Shown here in pieces: positions 1 to 12,479 of a stretch of DNA of 64,000 nt. This DNA comes from Geosiphon pyriformis (lineage: Eukaryota > Glomeromycota > Glomeromycetes > Archaeosporales > Geosiphonaceae), in the NCBI GenBank assembly GCA_016748015.1, contig JAAOMT010000040.1:186001-250000 (forward strand), given 5' to 3'. Numbering within the stretch: the stretch's first letter is position 1; the number at the start of each line of letters is the position of its first letter. The notes beneath the pieces were generated by a model that was not told where the DNA came from, did not search any database, and saw nothing but the letters and a program-made list of their open reading frames with translations. The translations under genes were made by a program, and so were the position numbers.

Positions 1-543
1 TAAAAGTTTAAATAATTAGATATAAAAAAAATCTATAATTTATGTTTAATTTTAAATACAAAATTTAAGCTATTAAATAAATTTATTTTGTTAAACAATA
101 AAATAAATTAAAAAATTAAAAATATTGTTATTAATTAAAATGCAATAATTAAATTATACATTATTTTAAATTTTGTAATAATTAAAAATTTATTAAAAAT
201 AATATTTGTAAATTAAATTTTCAGCTCAAGACAATTCTTGCTAAAAAATTTTATTAAAAAGTGGTATGAAATATTTAATATTTAGTTGTTTTAAATATAT
301 ATTTATCAAACAATTATAATACCAAAAAAAACCTTGCAGTAATATTAATTATAACAAAAAATATATCAAGAACTAGTTTTTTAAATCAACCAAAATATTT
401 AGTTTTTAAATATATGATTTTTTAAAACAAATAATATTATAAATAATAATGTTTTAACAATTTCCAAAATTGAATGTATAATTAAGATTAAAAGTCGTTA
501 AAAATCATAACAAATTTAGAAGCAGAAATACTTTACAGAAAAA
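1..543. other. AT-rich intergenic stretch, no gene seen
   Basis: Very A/T-rich sequence downstream of the minus-strand hydrolase gene. I see no coding region, RNA gene or repeat that I can name. The 3' UTR and polyadenylation signal of the hydrolase should lie in its right-hand part, but the sequence is too AT-rich to pick one AATAAA-like signal with confidence. Confidence 0.6.
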
Positions 544-1731
544 TTAATGCTGCACTTGTACTGTTTCACGTCGCTTACGCCCATTCAGAATCCACTCATC
601 CAGCACCTTATTCAACTCATGTTCCATGTGATTGGTTCCCCAAAAATGATCCGCGTCTTCTATTTCCCGTAAATCCCAGTTTTTCTTTTCACGTACACCG
701 CTCTCCTCGATCCATTGCTGATATTTCGCGACACTGGTAAATTGATCAGAATTACCATAAACAAATAAAACGGGTGAATCAGAAACGAGAAGAGCGTCTA
801 GGTAAGATTTGTATCGTTTGGTTCGAAGACAGGTCAGGAACCAGATAACAGATGCAGGATAACTTATAATGATAAACGAGATAGGAAATGAGAAGGTTGA
901 GCTAATTGATGAGATAGATGTCGCTATTAAAGATCCGTAACTATAGCCCTGATATTTTGAGAGGTGCGTATTAGTTAACAGATTATTTTAAATATCAAGA
1001 AAAAATCAGATTGATTTTTTGCTTACCGCGATGACGACTTCATTTATAAAAGGTATTTGCATCACTAATTCACCATTAGCCCCCCCAGTTTTCCCGCCAT
1101 GCGCGAGGAATTCTAGCATCGTACTATAGTCACCATTTTCCGGCTCACCAGTCCAGCTGGTTGAACCTTTTGACCTACCGGATCCACTGTTTTTTTGGTA
1201 TTATAATGAAATTTAGATGTGAGGGTTTCACTTAATAACTGAAAATTAAAATTGATTAAAGTATTCACCGAAAGTTGAACGCTATTGTTAAATAGCCATG
1301 CTTTAAAAAGAAATATTCGAGCGCTACAACCACATTATTATGGTTGTTTCCACCTTATAGAAAATTGTCATAACATTTAAGCAGAGTTATTCAAATGTTT
1401 GAAAGATTTTCGAGCTCATAAACTAAATAAAAGTTCAATGCTTCCTTCCAAGCACCTTGCCTCTATATATACTTGAAACTTTAGACTCAAGCACCTCCAA
1501 ATGAAGAAAATTCGTACCTAATGGTCCATATGGGTGAGAAATTATGACACCTTTTAAGGGTTTCAGCTGTTCACCAGCCTTCTGGAAGGCCTGGGTAGAA
1601 TAGTAGGAGACTCGGGCTTCCAGAAGACTACCGTCATATGAGGAGGGTAAAAAAATGTCCTCCCTTATTAATGTGAAGGTTGGCTTTGACGGCGCTAAAG
1701 GTTTAATTAATTGAGTAGTGTAAGAGTCCAT
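544..1731 (-). CDS. alpha/beta hydrolase, 4 exons, 287 aa, intact
   Basis: Serine hydrolase of the alpha/beta fold; substrate unknown. Exons on the minus strand: 1731-1518, 1353-1269, 1186-1027, 948-544. Introns start GTACGA, GTGAAT and GTAAGC, end in AG, and the last has a CTAAT-type branch site. The joined frame has no stop until TAA at 546-544. ATG is at 1731-1729. Landmarks in order: beta-strand and oxyanion motif ISHPYGPLGGNNHNNVV (about residues 64-80, across the first splice), FNFRGSGRSKGSTSWTGEPE (across the second splice), nucleophile elbow GYSYGS with Ser156 directly after the third splice, acid Asp221 in YGNSDQF, and base His254 in EDADHFW. Spacing and order fit the compact COG2945-like hydrolases of fungi. 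No signal peptide or membrane segment stands out, so a cytosolic enzyme is likely. Base composition is far less AT-biased than the surroundings. The splice model is mine from reading frame and motifs; the fold call is firm, the substrate is not. Confidence 0.88.
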
Positions 1732-2051
1732 GTGAACATTTGGATATCTGCGTTAAAAAATTCTGATGTATTTAACATTTTATAAGTGATATAACATGAC
1801 GATGAAAAGTTCTAGAATATCGATCCCAATGGCTAAGCCTTATTTATAAAATTCCGTTATCAGTTCATTAATTTGAATTTTTAAATTCAAACAATTGATT
1901 TATCAATGAAATTTTTATAGATCAAGATTTCCAACAACCTAATCAGATCTTGATTTCTTTTCTTGATCGAGAAAAAAAGGCAAACCAGCAGCTGATAAAG
2001 ATTATAGATAAATAAATAAGTAATATGGCTTTTTAAATATTTGTAATTTTA

Positions 2052-3311
2052 TCAAGGCTTACCCATTCTTAAAGCTCCAACCATTGAAGACCAATCATAT
2101 TTGGATGCACCATTTGCTTTGGCGGAAATCAAATGTTGAAAGGCAATATCCACAACTGGAAGTTGAGCACCAGACTCTTCGGCAAGACGGCGCATGTGTC
2201 TACAAGCAAATTTTTTGTAACCAAATTGATAATAGAAAAGATTACAAAGTAACAGAACAAATACCGAATATCCTTCAACGCATTATCAACTGTAAATCCC
2301 ACATCAGATCGGAAGCTATCGTTTTCAATCCTCTGACCTAAATCCAATCTCAGAAAAGAGAATAAAAGTAAAAATAATTCTGCATCCTAGAAATTATTAC
2401 CGTAAGTCTGAAAACTCCCAAATGGGAAAAATGCGTCCAAAAACTCCATTAGTTTAGATTGTCCCAATCCAGATTTTTCAGCCAAGGTTAATCCTTCGGA
2501 TAATAGTTCCACGATTCCAACAACAAAGAAATTCCCGTTAAGTTTGAAACTGGCACCCTTTCTAGCATCCTCGCCTGTTTGCGGTAAAAAATGAATATAT
2601 TGCTTGTAAAGAAAATTCAAAAAGCTTGAAATCTCTTACCAACGCTAATAATTTTACGCCCCAGAACTGGGACCAAATAAGGCTGAACGCGCTCTAATGC
2701 ATGATTATTACCTGAAGTTATAATGATCAATTGAGCGTTCTCAAAATCGAAAAATTCAAGTTAAAATTTCAAAATTAAATACTGGGTAAGTTACTAAAGG
2801 CATAAAAAATTTAAACTCAACCTACTTTAGCTACGGCAGGTGGCCCCCACACTGGGCAATATGCTATGTGCCTATTGGGAACTTTCTCCGTTTTTTCTAC
2901 CAAATCTGCTATTGTGGTTGGATAAACAGTGCTCATTTCAACAAAAATAATCTCTTTTCCGTTTTTTGAAACCTCCAAAAGCTCTTCATATACTGTTGTA
3001 AGCGCTTGATCATTGGCAAGCGAAGTAAAGATAATGTTTGCTTTTTCAACGACTTCAGCTAAAGAGTGGGCGACGGTAGCTCCGGCTTCGGCGAGAGCCT
3101 GAGCTTTGGAGGCTGTACGGTTGTAGACCACAAGGGGTGTACGGCTATTTTCTTTGAGATGGTTCTGAAGGTTTAATGCCATAGGAAGACTAATTTGTGA
3201 AGGATTTTAAGGCACATATCTTTGTCTTGGAATGCAAAAATAATTTCAGAGGCATGCTTTTTACCCCATGCTTCCTAATCCGACATAGGCTAAACGGTCA
3301 TTTTCGTTCAT
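2052..3311 (-). CDS. NAD(P)-dependent beta-hydroxyacid dehydrogenase (6PGDH / 3-hydroxyisobutyrate dehydrogenase type), 6 exons, 301 aa
   Basis: Oxidoreductase that interconverts a beta-hydroxyacid and its semialdehyde or keto form; the exact substrate cannot be told. Exons on the minus strand: 3311-3265, 3189-2826, 2739-2640, 2574-2401, 2337-2265, 2199-2052. The five introns are 63-86 bp with GT..AG ends, and the phases add up to 302 codons ending in TGA at 2054-2052. Landmarks: Rossmann motif GLGSMG (residues 11-16, split by intron 1), VYNRT after beta-2 (an Arg there usually favours NADPH), EMSTVYPTT, the substrate-loop equivalent CPVWGPPAVAK, GNNHALERVQPYL, then KGASFKLNGN with the expected catalytic Lys181 and Asn185, and a helical C-terminal domain ending in LRMGKP. 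All family blocks are present, so the gene looks functional. It lies about 320 bp upstream of the hydrolase on the same strand. Alternatives in the family are glyoxylate/succinic semialdehyde reductase-like or 3-hydroxyisobutyrate dehydrogenase. Confidence 0.88.
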
Positions 3312-5609
3312 ATTTTCAATGTAGAGAAAGTGTCTTGCAAAAATTTCGAGATCTGTATTTATCTTGAATAGATGCGCGTAGATCCCTAATTTCAGATTTG
3401 AAAATAATTATTTTAAAAAACAGCATTTACATATTCAATAAAAAAACAATTACAATTAAAAGTGATTTCTATGTTCAAAAATATTAATTTTAAATATAAA
3501 GTTTATTTTTGTTAAAGTTTTTAATATTCACATAAATAAAGCAAATAATAATAAATATAATCTAATTTTTAAATTTTTAAATTTTATTAATCATTTATTA
3601 TTAAAATTATTAAACATATAATATTTGTTAATTTTAATTAAAATTATAATAAACAATATATTATTTATAAAACCTTTTTTTTATATTTGTATAATAATTA
3701 AAACAAAGAATAAAAAAATCAATCACTATTTTTCTTGTAATAAAAATATTATTACTTAAAAAATTTTTATAGCAGTAAGAACAATTAAACAGCATTTTAA
3801 AGTATTCTTGGTTTTTGGCTGTTAAAAAAGCTTTTTTTTTCAAAGTTTCTTAAAATAGTTTTAATATTGCTGTTATTTTTGCTAAAAGCTTTAAAATTTA
3901 CAATTACAAATTAGTAATCAAGCTATTGTTTTCTTTAAAAAAATTTATTATTATTGTTTAAATAATTAAAAAAGCCAAAATAACAAAAAAACAATTTTAT
4001 TGTTTTGAAATTTGTTTTTTTTTTAATTTAATATGTAAAGTTTAATTATTATTTAATACAATATAATTTATTAAAAGATTTAATTAAATATAACATATGT
4101 ATTTTCTATATATAACCAAATACATAAGTTTAATTAAAATTAAACTATATAATTTAATAAGAAAATCTATTTTAAAAAAATATCTTATATTTATAAATAA
4201 CCGAAATATAACTTTTTTAACTATTTTATTTATTTATTTAGCAATAATATTTAACATTAAGAATTTAAAATTTCTAAAAAACTATTAATTAAACAAATAT
4301 TTTTTTATTAACTTTATTACCAAAAATGCTTATATTTTTATTATTATAATGCCAAATTTTATTTAAATTATTTCTAAAAGCAACAATGTTTTTTTGAATC
4401 ATAAAAAATTTTTTTTAATTTATTATACAAACAGAAAAAGTATTCAATAATTTGATAATTAGCAAAATTAAAGTTTTAATAAATTTAACTATAAATTTAA
4501 ACAAAAAAATTAATATAGCAAGTTTAAATTTCAAAAAAGCCAAATAAAAACTATTTAAAAATTAGCAAGAATAATAATAACAAAAATAACCAAAATATAA
4601 TAACAAAAAAATATAAATCTTAATATATATTTTAATATTAATAAAGCAATATTTAAAAAACCTAAAATTAATTATAAACTTAAATAAAAACTTAAGAAAA
4701 AAAGATAAAAAATCTTGTAATTTATAATCAAATACTCTAAATTTTGTTATTTAAAGTAGTATTAATAATTAAAATTTTTTTATTAAATACAAAATTTTTT
4801 TAAAATATTAGTTTAAATAATTGTAATATTTAAGTTTTTTTAAAATTAAAAAAAACAATTACATATTATTATTACCAAAAAAAACCAAAATACCAAAAAA
4901 CAAAACAGATATAATTATAAATTTAAAAAACCAGCTTATTAATCTTAAAAACAATATATTTAAAAAAAATTAACCAATTTAGTCTTAAATATATTATAAG
5001 AAATAATATTTTTTTAATTTAACAAAAAAAAATTTTAATATTATTTTTTATTACCAAAATAAATTAGCAAGTAAAAACAATTTTAACTATATTAAAAAAC
5101 TTGAAATAAATAATTAAATACTAGCAAATTTTAATAAAACTTGAAAAATTTTACCAAAAATATCAAAAATATTTTTAATATTAACAATAATAATATTTTT
5201 AAACATATTTTATAAAAAAATAAACAAAATTAATAAGTTTAATTTATAAAACAGTATTTTAAAAGACTTAAAAAGCAAATTTTATATAAAACAACTTTAT
5301 ATTATTTTTCAATCTAGATATTATATTAATAAACTATATTAATTAAAAAACAATTTTAATAAAAACAAATTGTAAAATTTTTTCTCTTGTTGATTTCCTG
5401 GTCATAACAAAAGCTAAAATATATTAAAAAAATAATTTTTTTACTTTTTTTTTATTTAGTTTTATAGTTATTTCTTTTAATTTATTTTTGTTTATAGTTA
5501 TAAAACTAGTAAGCTTTTTTGCTAATAAGTCAAGTTCTGGTTTTGTTGAGTTGAGAACCCACTTTGGCACAAAAAAAAAGTAAATAAAGAGTATTTACTT
5601 TTGTAATAC
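3312..5609. other. AT-rich gene desert
   Basis: About 2.3 kb of extreme A/T richness between the host-gene island and the first LTR. From about 4.4 to 5.4 kb the plus strand is strongly A-rich and G-poor, as expected of an old element worn down by G-to-A changes, but I cannot align it to any domain. Short open frames here are K/N/I/L/F-rich, which is what random AT-rich DNA gives. I assign nothing. Confidence 0.5.
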
Positions 5610-6533
5610 TATTACAAGTAATTATTTGAGATTTCAAATCAAATAACAAACCCATAACTTGGTGCTTAATAACTAATATGATAGTAATATCTGAAGATTT
5701 TGTATTTAAAGGTTTTGGTGGAGTTCTTTGTATAATAGACAAAGATTCAAGTGTTGTTTTTCCATAGCTTTCCAGAATCACAATTCCATCAAATTTTTTT
5801 CTTAACATAGTGATTAGTATTCCTCTGGTAAGCTATTCTCAATTTGATAAGTTTCTACTCTTATTCCTGGATCTTTTACCAGTTCTTTTGACATTAATAA
5901 CTCAGCATTTAATTCTTAATTAATTAATATATAACAATAACAAGAAAATAAAAGGAGAAAAAAAATAAAAAAAATAAGCCAAGACAATAAAAAGTTAATA
6001 TTTCATCAATAACCATGATCAAAAACTATTGTTTCAGTGTAGTTTAAGTGTTGGATTTTATCAATATTTCATGTTAATAAATGGAAAAATGATTAAATTT
6101 TCAAACAAATGACAATAACATAAATTTAAAAAATTAAAGAGATATTTTATTGATATAATTTCATTTCAGTTGATAGCAATTATCCTTGAAGAAAGAAGTA
6201 TTTAATAATTATAACTTGCAAGTTTAATTGCCTAATTTTCTAGCTTTTGATACTACTGTTATATATACATAATTCTTTTTACACGAGAAATCCTTTTTTT
6301 TTGCTAGATTTCCTGCAAAATTTTTAATTTTCTGAAACATTCAGAATTTTCCAAAAAATTCTCAACTTTTCTGAAATATCTTAGATTTTCTGAATAATTC
6401 TGGATTTTTTAAAACATCTAAGATTTCCTGAAAAATTCTCTTTTCTCTTTTTTTATTCTAATTGGCTAATTTATAATCATGTGTTTTTCTCTTTTTTGAT
6501 TATGTATTATTTTTCTTTTTTTTAAGTGTAACA
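5610..6533 (-). repeat. solo LTR of family G1, minus strand
   Basis: On the minus strand this reads TGTTACACTTAA ... ACTTGTAATA, and its right half on that strand matches the end of the G1a LTRs (shared blocks around the 'CACCAAGTTATGG' and 'AAATAATTACTTGTAA' segments). No element interior follows on either side. The four bases before it are ATAC and the four after are GTAC, which look like a target duplication differing by one transition. That points to LTR-LTR recombination that removed the interior rather than truncation. Confidence 0.7.
6311..6435. promoter_or_regulatory. phased repeat array in the solo LTR U3
   Basis: A TTCTGAAA-like motif recurs at 6311, 6330, 6349, 6369, 6388, 6407 and 6426, so every 19-20 bp. 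It lies in the U3 part of the minus-strand LTR. Several units contain TTCnGAA or TTCnnGAA, which resembles heat-shock-factor half sites. A promoter/enhancer role is inferred. Confidence 0.4.
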
Positions 6534-8202
6534 GTACTTTTTACAAAAACCGAAAAATTAAAACTAATATGATTAAGTTATCTATTGGTTTTTTTAGTTT
6601 TATTGATCTGGATATTAATAATGTTAAGTCTGTTAGATTTTGATATTACAAATGTTTTTTTTTATCTTTAGTAGTTGTATTATAATTAATTATTATAGCT
6701 TTTTAAATTAAGCAATAATATAGTAAATTATCTAATTTTAATATAAAGATAAATATATTAGTTTTAATTAGTGTTACTTTTAATTTATACTGGATTTTTA
6801 TTTAATATATTATTATTATTTTATTATTTAAAAATTTGAAGATTAGCTTAGTAAGTTTTTCTAACTTCTAACAAGTATTGGATAATTTCTTTTGGTAAGT
6901 GTTTTTGTTATTGGATTTGGTATATGGCATAATGTTTTCATTAAAATTGTTGTTGGTAACTACTGTTATGTTAGTTTTTCAAAGAGAATTTTTGTTGTAT
7001 TTTTACACTTTCAATTGTATTTTTTCTTAAGACTTTTGTGGAGATACTTTTTTTATCTTGTACTAATATCAGATATTTGTATTTTTTTGTTTGTAATAAA
7101 GTGATATATTATTTCTAATAAATTCAAAAAAAATTAAAAATAAAAAGTAAAATTCAACAAAAATTAATATTTGTAAAATAATTTTGATCAGAAATTATTT
7201 TTTCAAAAATATGAAGAGCTTATTTCAGATTTTTAAGTCAATTATTAATTTTGACCAAGATATTACAAGTATTTTTTAGATAATTTCATGTGTTTAATAT
7301 TTTTTTTAATGTGTTTTCAATTTTGTTAAACTTAGATCTTGTTCATGTTTTTGTTGCCATGTTAAATGTTTTTACTGTTGTTTTTTTTAATGAAAAAACA
7401 ATAGTAAAAGAAGAAATAATAGCTTTTTTGATTGTTTATAAAGAATTAAATTATAAAAAAAGATCTCTAATTTTATTAATTTCAGTATTAGTAAATAATA
7501 CAAAGCTTGAAAAACATACTGTTTAGCTTTTTTTAAGATTATAATCTAATTCTTCTATTTTTTCTTCATTTTCATTTCTTCTAATTAACTTCTTGTTTTT
7601 TATTATTCTCTCTTTTTGTTTGTTTTTTTTCTAATTAGAAAGTTATTATATATATACATATTTCAAGTTATATATGATCATGTTTATTTTAACTAATTAA
7701 TATATAATTGCTAAGCTATTGGGTCTTTTATTTAACTGTAAGTATTTTTTGGCTTATTTGTTCATGATTATATTAAATTGAACACATTTGTGCACATTTT
7801 GTACACTATTATGTACATGTTATGTTTTCTAATTTTATTTATTAATCTGTATTATTTATACTATTATTTAATATTTGATTAATATATTATAATATTATTA
7901 CTTTTGATTTTTGTTAATTTTTATTGAGTAATACTGAGATAGCAAAGTTGCAAATAAAATAAGCAGTATTAGTAAAATTTTAAATGTAAAAAACATAAAA
8001 AATACAATTGTAGAAAAGACTAAATATGTGAATTTAAATGTTTTAGAAATAGACAATATAATAAATAATATTATATCTAAGAAAATATGCATTAAAACTT
8101 ATGTTTTAGACAGCCAGCCAAAGATTTTTTTTTAACAATCTGAATAATAACAATAACAAAATTCTGATATTTTCAGTTTTTAAGTTTTTTGAATTTAATT
8201 AT
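6534..8202. other. T-rich remnant, possibly the 5' part of the LINE
   Basis: The plus strand is T/G-rich like the LINE that follows. Short frames at 6892-7104 and 7290-7526 read in the plus direction and could be the decayed N-terminal part of LINE ORF1. I could not match them to a named domain. Nothing else is seen here. Confidence 0.3.
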
Positions 8203-9365
8203 TTGCTACTAACCAAATTATATGCCTTAAAAAAACAGAGTTTCAATTTAGCAAAATCTTTTATACTTGATATTAAGCTATTTGTTATGTCTAAAAAAAA
8301 TTCTGGAGATAAGTTAATAATAATAAAAAAAAAATTTTATCATATTAATAGTTTTGAAAGGACTTTTACTTTCTCAAAATTTTCAAGAATTATTAAATTA
8401 TCTTTTATATTTGAATTGAGCTTGAACAAAGCTAAAAAATTGATTATTAATGAGAAAATCTTGGTAAATAATAAGATAAAAAAGATAAACAATCATATAG
8501 ATTGAGAAATAATTGTCAAAAAAATTCCAATTAATTTTCTCAAATTGGTTGTAGAATTAGTTTTTTTTAAATTTGGCAAGATTATGTTAATTAAGATACA
8601 GTTTATTAATCTTTAGCAAAAAAATTTGGTAAAATTTAAGTTTGTTAATATTTTTAATTTGGTTTTAATTAAGTAGTCAATTTTTATAGATAAAAATTCT
8701 ATGTGTATAGTCAAGACTGTTAATAATAAACAAACATAAATATTTAAGAATTAGTATTAAACTTTAATATATATTTTACTAATTAATATTACTACTTATG
8801 ATTTTTTTAATTTATTGGCTTTATATGGTAAAAAAACTTGTTTTATTGGCTGTAATTCAAGTTTATATAAACATAACTAATATACAATTATTTGCTTTGC
8901 TGATAAAGCATCAAAAAAAACTATTATTAGTTCTATTCTAATGTTTAAAAGTGTGAATTTACACTGGATTGGCTTATAATTAGCCATTTGTTCTTAGTAT
9001 AAACAATTTGATCATGTTTTTATTATGTGTTTTGGTGGTAAAAATTCAAGTAATTATAATAAAAAGCCAGTTTTATTTTAAAATCAAGTGTGTTTGGCCA
9101 ACATATATAAGAAAAAGCAGAGTTCTATAGCTTGCCCAGTTTTTTTTGGTAGTAAAACTTGGGTTTAGATTGCTGGTAGTTCTTTGTTTTGTTTTTTTTA
9201 TACAAAATGGTTTTTTAAAAATTGGCTTCTATTTAAAGAAAAAGTTTTTTTTATTAGTTATATTAAAAATGAGTAAAAAAATTGCTGCTTTTAAATACAA
9301 TCTTATTAATCTTATAGAACAAGTTAATAAATTGGCTAAAAAGTTGAATACACTTGAGCCAATAG
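8203..9365 (+). pseudogene. LINE ORF1-like remnant (left half of a split LINE)
   Basis: Degenerate coding sequence of a non-LTR retrotransposon, broken by many stops (TAG/TAA/TGA in place of Gln/Trp/Arg). Readable blocks include LVNNKIKK, EIIVKKIPINFLKL, a KFGKI segment typical of an RRM-like ORF1 domain, YGKKTCFIG, ICFADKASK, and a knuckle remnant near 8984-9025 of the form C-x2-Y-x4-H-x4-C (second Cys mutated to Tyr by G-to-A). It ends with SLACPVFFGSKTWV-like sequence and a predicted coiled helix (LINLIEQVNKLAKKLNTL). The frame is interrupted at 9365 by the 5' LTR of G1a and resumes at 19321. The resemblance to Rhizophagus LINE ORF1 proteins is from memory, not from a search. Confidence 0.65.
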
Positions 9366-10247
9366 TGTTACTCATAGAAAATAAGAGTATTATTATAGTT
9401 GGAAAAATAGTTAATCAGAAATAGATGTAATAATAGAGAAATCTCAGAATTTTTTTGAAAGAATTACAGGATTCCAGAATTCCAAAATCTTAGAATTCTT
9501 CATAAAGAATCACAGAATTCTAGAAATCTTGTATAATACCAACTATGTATATATAGCAGTAGTATTAGAAGCAAAAAAAGTATTTAGACAGATTCAGAAT
9601 TCGGTTTTTTTCTAGTTAGCATTTTCTTTTTTATCTATTAACCCTTACTTTACAGATAATTAATATTCACCAAAGTAAATTCATTAAAAATATCAAATAA
9701 AACATATTTATTATCATCCAATCTATGTTGCTATTATTTGTTTAAGAATCCAATTATTCTTCCATTTTTATCAACACTTCATGTTGATAATATCTAATAT
9801 TTAATCACACTAGAACAATAGCTCTTGATTATAACTATTAATAGGCTATTAATTCTTATTTTTCTTTTTATTATTTTCTTTTATTTTCTTTGTTGTTTGT
9901 TGATTTACTAACTGATTAAAGAAATTAAGTACTGAATAATTGACATCAAAGATAGCCTAGTAAAAAACTCAGAAATAAGGGTATAGAATTTATAAATTAA
10001 TGAATAGCTTACCAGAAAGACACAACTGCCAGAATAAACTAGCCATTATGCTAAAGAAAGAAATTTGATAAAATAATCATTTCAAGAGAATATTAACACC
10101 ATTATTGAATCTTTGTTTATTATACAAAAGACTTTATCAAAACCTTCAGATACAAAAACCTTCAGATATTACTAACAATACTAGCTATTAAATACTAAGT
10201 TACAGATTTGTTATTTGTTTTCATACCCCAAATAATCACCTGTAACA
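9366..10247 (+). repeat. 5' LTR of G1a
   Basis: 882 bp, TGTTACTCATAG ... CACCTGTAACA. U3 holds several GAATTC / TTCTAGAA-type motifs between 9444 and 9525, spaced roughly 16-24 bp. Downstream, ATAATACCAACTATGTATATATAGC gives a TATATA-type core promoter candidate near 9550 that is shared with the 3' LTR and with G1c. Confidence 0.82.
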
Positions 10248-10344
10248 TTTAGTGTTCTTTGTAAGATATAATTTAGCAGAAAACTAGTACCAACAACATT
10301 TATCAGAAACAGTAGCAAAATTAGAAAAAACAGAAACAAATTAT

Positions 10345-12390
10345 TTGGAATTTGCAAAAGCTTTATTTCAATACTATCAAACTTACTTAGGATTAACAAG
10401 TAACTATTGGTCAGCAGAATTTACTTTCAACTTTTATGTCAATAAAAAAATTAAGTCTTATTTAAGAAACCAAAGAAATCCAGAACCAACACTTGACAAT
10501 TTTTATAGTGAATTATTTCAAAGTACCATACTTTCACAAAATCATTTGTTCATTCCAATAATCACAGAAATTAACAGAAAAATTGAAAAACACACCAGAC
10601 AGCAATTTTCTATTACTTTTATAGACAATAAAAGAAACACCAGCAGAAACACCAAAAAAAATACAACTACTTACTTGAAAAAAACTAAGAGTCATCTCAT
10701 TTATTTACCTGTCATATCATTATACTCCAGAAAGTACCATCAACATAACATTAGCAGATGTATTTATCTCAACCACAAAACCACTATTAGCTAGAATTCC
10801 ATTTCAGAGTAAACAAAAAAAAGCTAAACTATTAGAAACCTATGGCAAATATTTTGAAAGATTTAATTTATAACCAACAATGTCATTAGAACATCAATTA
10901 CTACTACTACAACCAGATTTTAGAAATACCAATTCATGAGAAGTAACTGATTCAGAAGAAGAGAAAAATGAAGATCAAGAATTTAATTATCAAAACTTGA
11001 TCTTAGAAAATCTGGAAATCTAAACTCTGATTATTCAGGTCTAGCAAAACCCGAATAATCCAAATCCAGTCTTAAAACTTATTTTTAGTAATCATGATCA
11101 ATTCACCATCAGTTGTACTAATTGCAAAATCACAACAACAGTTACAATCACCACTCCAACAACAACAACCAATTACAGTACCAATAGTATATATATTAAT
11201 TGTCAAATTAGAAAAATTCAGCAGCAAGAAAGACAATGCTCAAGTTTGGTTAAATAATATTGTCAAAGCCATTACCACCAATAACTGGAATGACACCAGA
11301 GCTTTTCAAGCCATCTTGTATTTTCTTTAAGATACTGTTAACTTATGATATCAAAACTTGATTCAGAAACTCCAAAACTTTAACAAATTTAAAACTGAAT
11401 TTTTGAAATATTTTAACAATAATAACAGCATTAATCATTTGGCCATAGCATTCATTACTATCAAACAAGGTAACATAGAAGCAGTCACTACTTACCTAGA
11501 ATGTTCTCATAAAAATCTACATTAAATATAAGTAATTAATACAAATTATTTTACAATACCACAGATTTTAAATCAGTTTATCTGTGGGTTACACAGTAGT
11601 ATTTTTCTATATGTATGTCTATTATATTTATAAACTTTTCAGAATACAGTCACTTATGTCAGAAATTTCGAATTGGCTGAACTAGTTAACCTAGTAATAA
11701 ATAGATTATCTGACTTGGAGTTCAAGTTGAAACAATTCAGTAATTCCATTAACCAGAAATTAGAGGGATACTTAGCTAATAATCAAGCAATATATCAACC
11801 TTCACAATGTCACAATAATCCAGGAAACTTGAATTGTCTCCAAAATTAACCACATCTATCATTGTTAACCAATCAACAATAGTGACAAGAAATGTGTATT
11901 TGTTACTATTATAGTAAACAAAGACATTTACAAATCGATTGCCACATCTAGTTAAATAATCAATAATTGGAAAACAATATCAAAATCTTAATTGCCAATT
12001 TTAAACTTTGAATTACCAATTAAGTCAAAAATCATACCAATCTTATTACATTCCAATAATATAACAAGCAATATACTTATTGCCAATTTATTAGCTCTTA
12101 GCACCAATAATATATTAACCACAACCATAGGTCATCTATCAACCTCAACTATTTCAAACACCACCACAAAACCCAGCTCAAATAACACCCAGAAACCAGA
12201 AACTAAGAATTATTCATACCCAACAAAACTAAAGGTCAGCAATATCATGTACCAACCAATTTTCAGTTCATCAAGTCAATTATCAGAATCATGCCAACAG
12301 AGTTTAAGAACTGAATATAATCAAAACCTGAATTTCCAGAACTATTTAAGTTTTCTGATTACTCCAGAAAACACTCAATCTGATAAATAA
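10345..12390 (+). pseudogene. G1a gag remnant
   Basis: Gag of the G1 family. The N-terminal part (10345-10640) reads AKALFQYYQTYLGLT ... FYSELFQSTILS and is shared with G1c. The capsid-type block follows at about 11200-11510 with WLNNIVKAIT, AILYFL, FLKYFNN and IKQGNIEAVTTYL, the usual retrotransposon gag signature. A zinc knuckle remnant near 11895-11940 keeps C, H and the last C but has Tyr for the second Cys. A Q/N/T-rich linker follows. No ATG starts this frame: it opens just after the LTR end and runs through the primer-binding site. Frameshifts separate the blocks. Confidence 0.7.
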
Positions 12391-12479
12391 AAATTTAATC
12401 AAACTCAACTATTTACTAACAATATTCTATTAGCAATTATTACCAAAAACAAATTACTTACCACTTCTTTTGAATTTGA

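Noticed and set aside
2084-2341. Plus-strand frame over the dehydrogenase gene.
   Set aside because: Antisense to two exons and an intron whose minus-strand reading has conserved dehydrogenase motifs.
3661-4288. Short frames in the AT-rich desert (Lys/Ile/Phe/Asn-rich, 60-63 codons).
   Set aside because: Composition is that of random AT-rich DNA; no motif, no splice context, no likeness to the elements.
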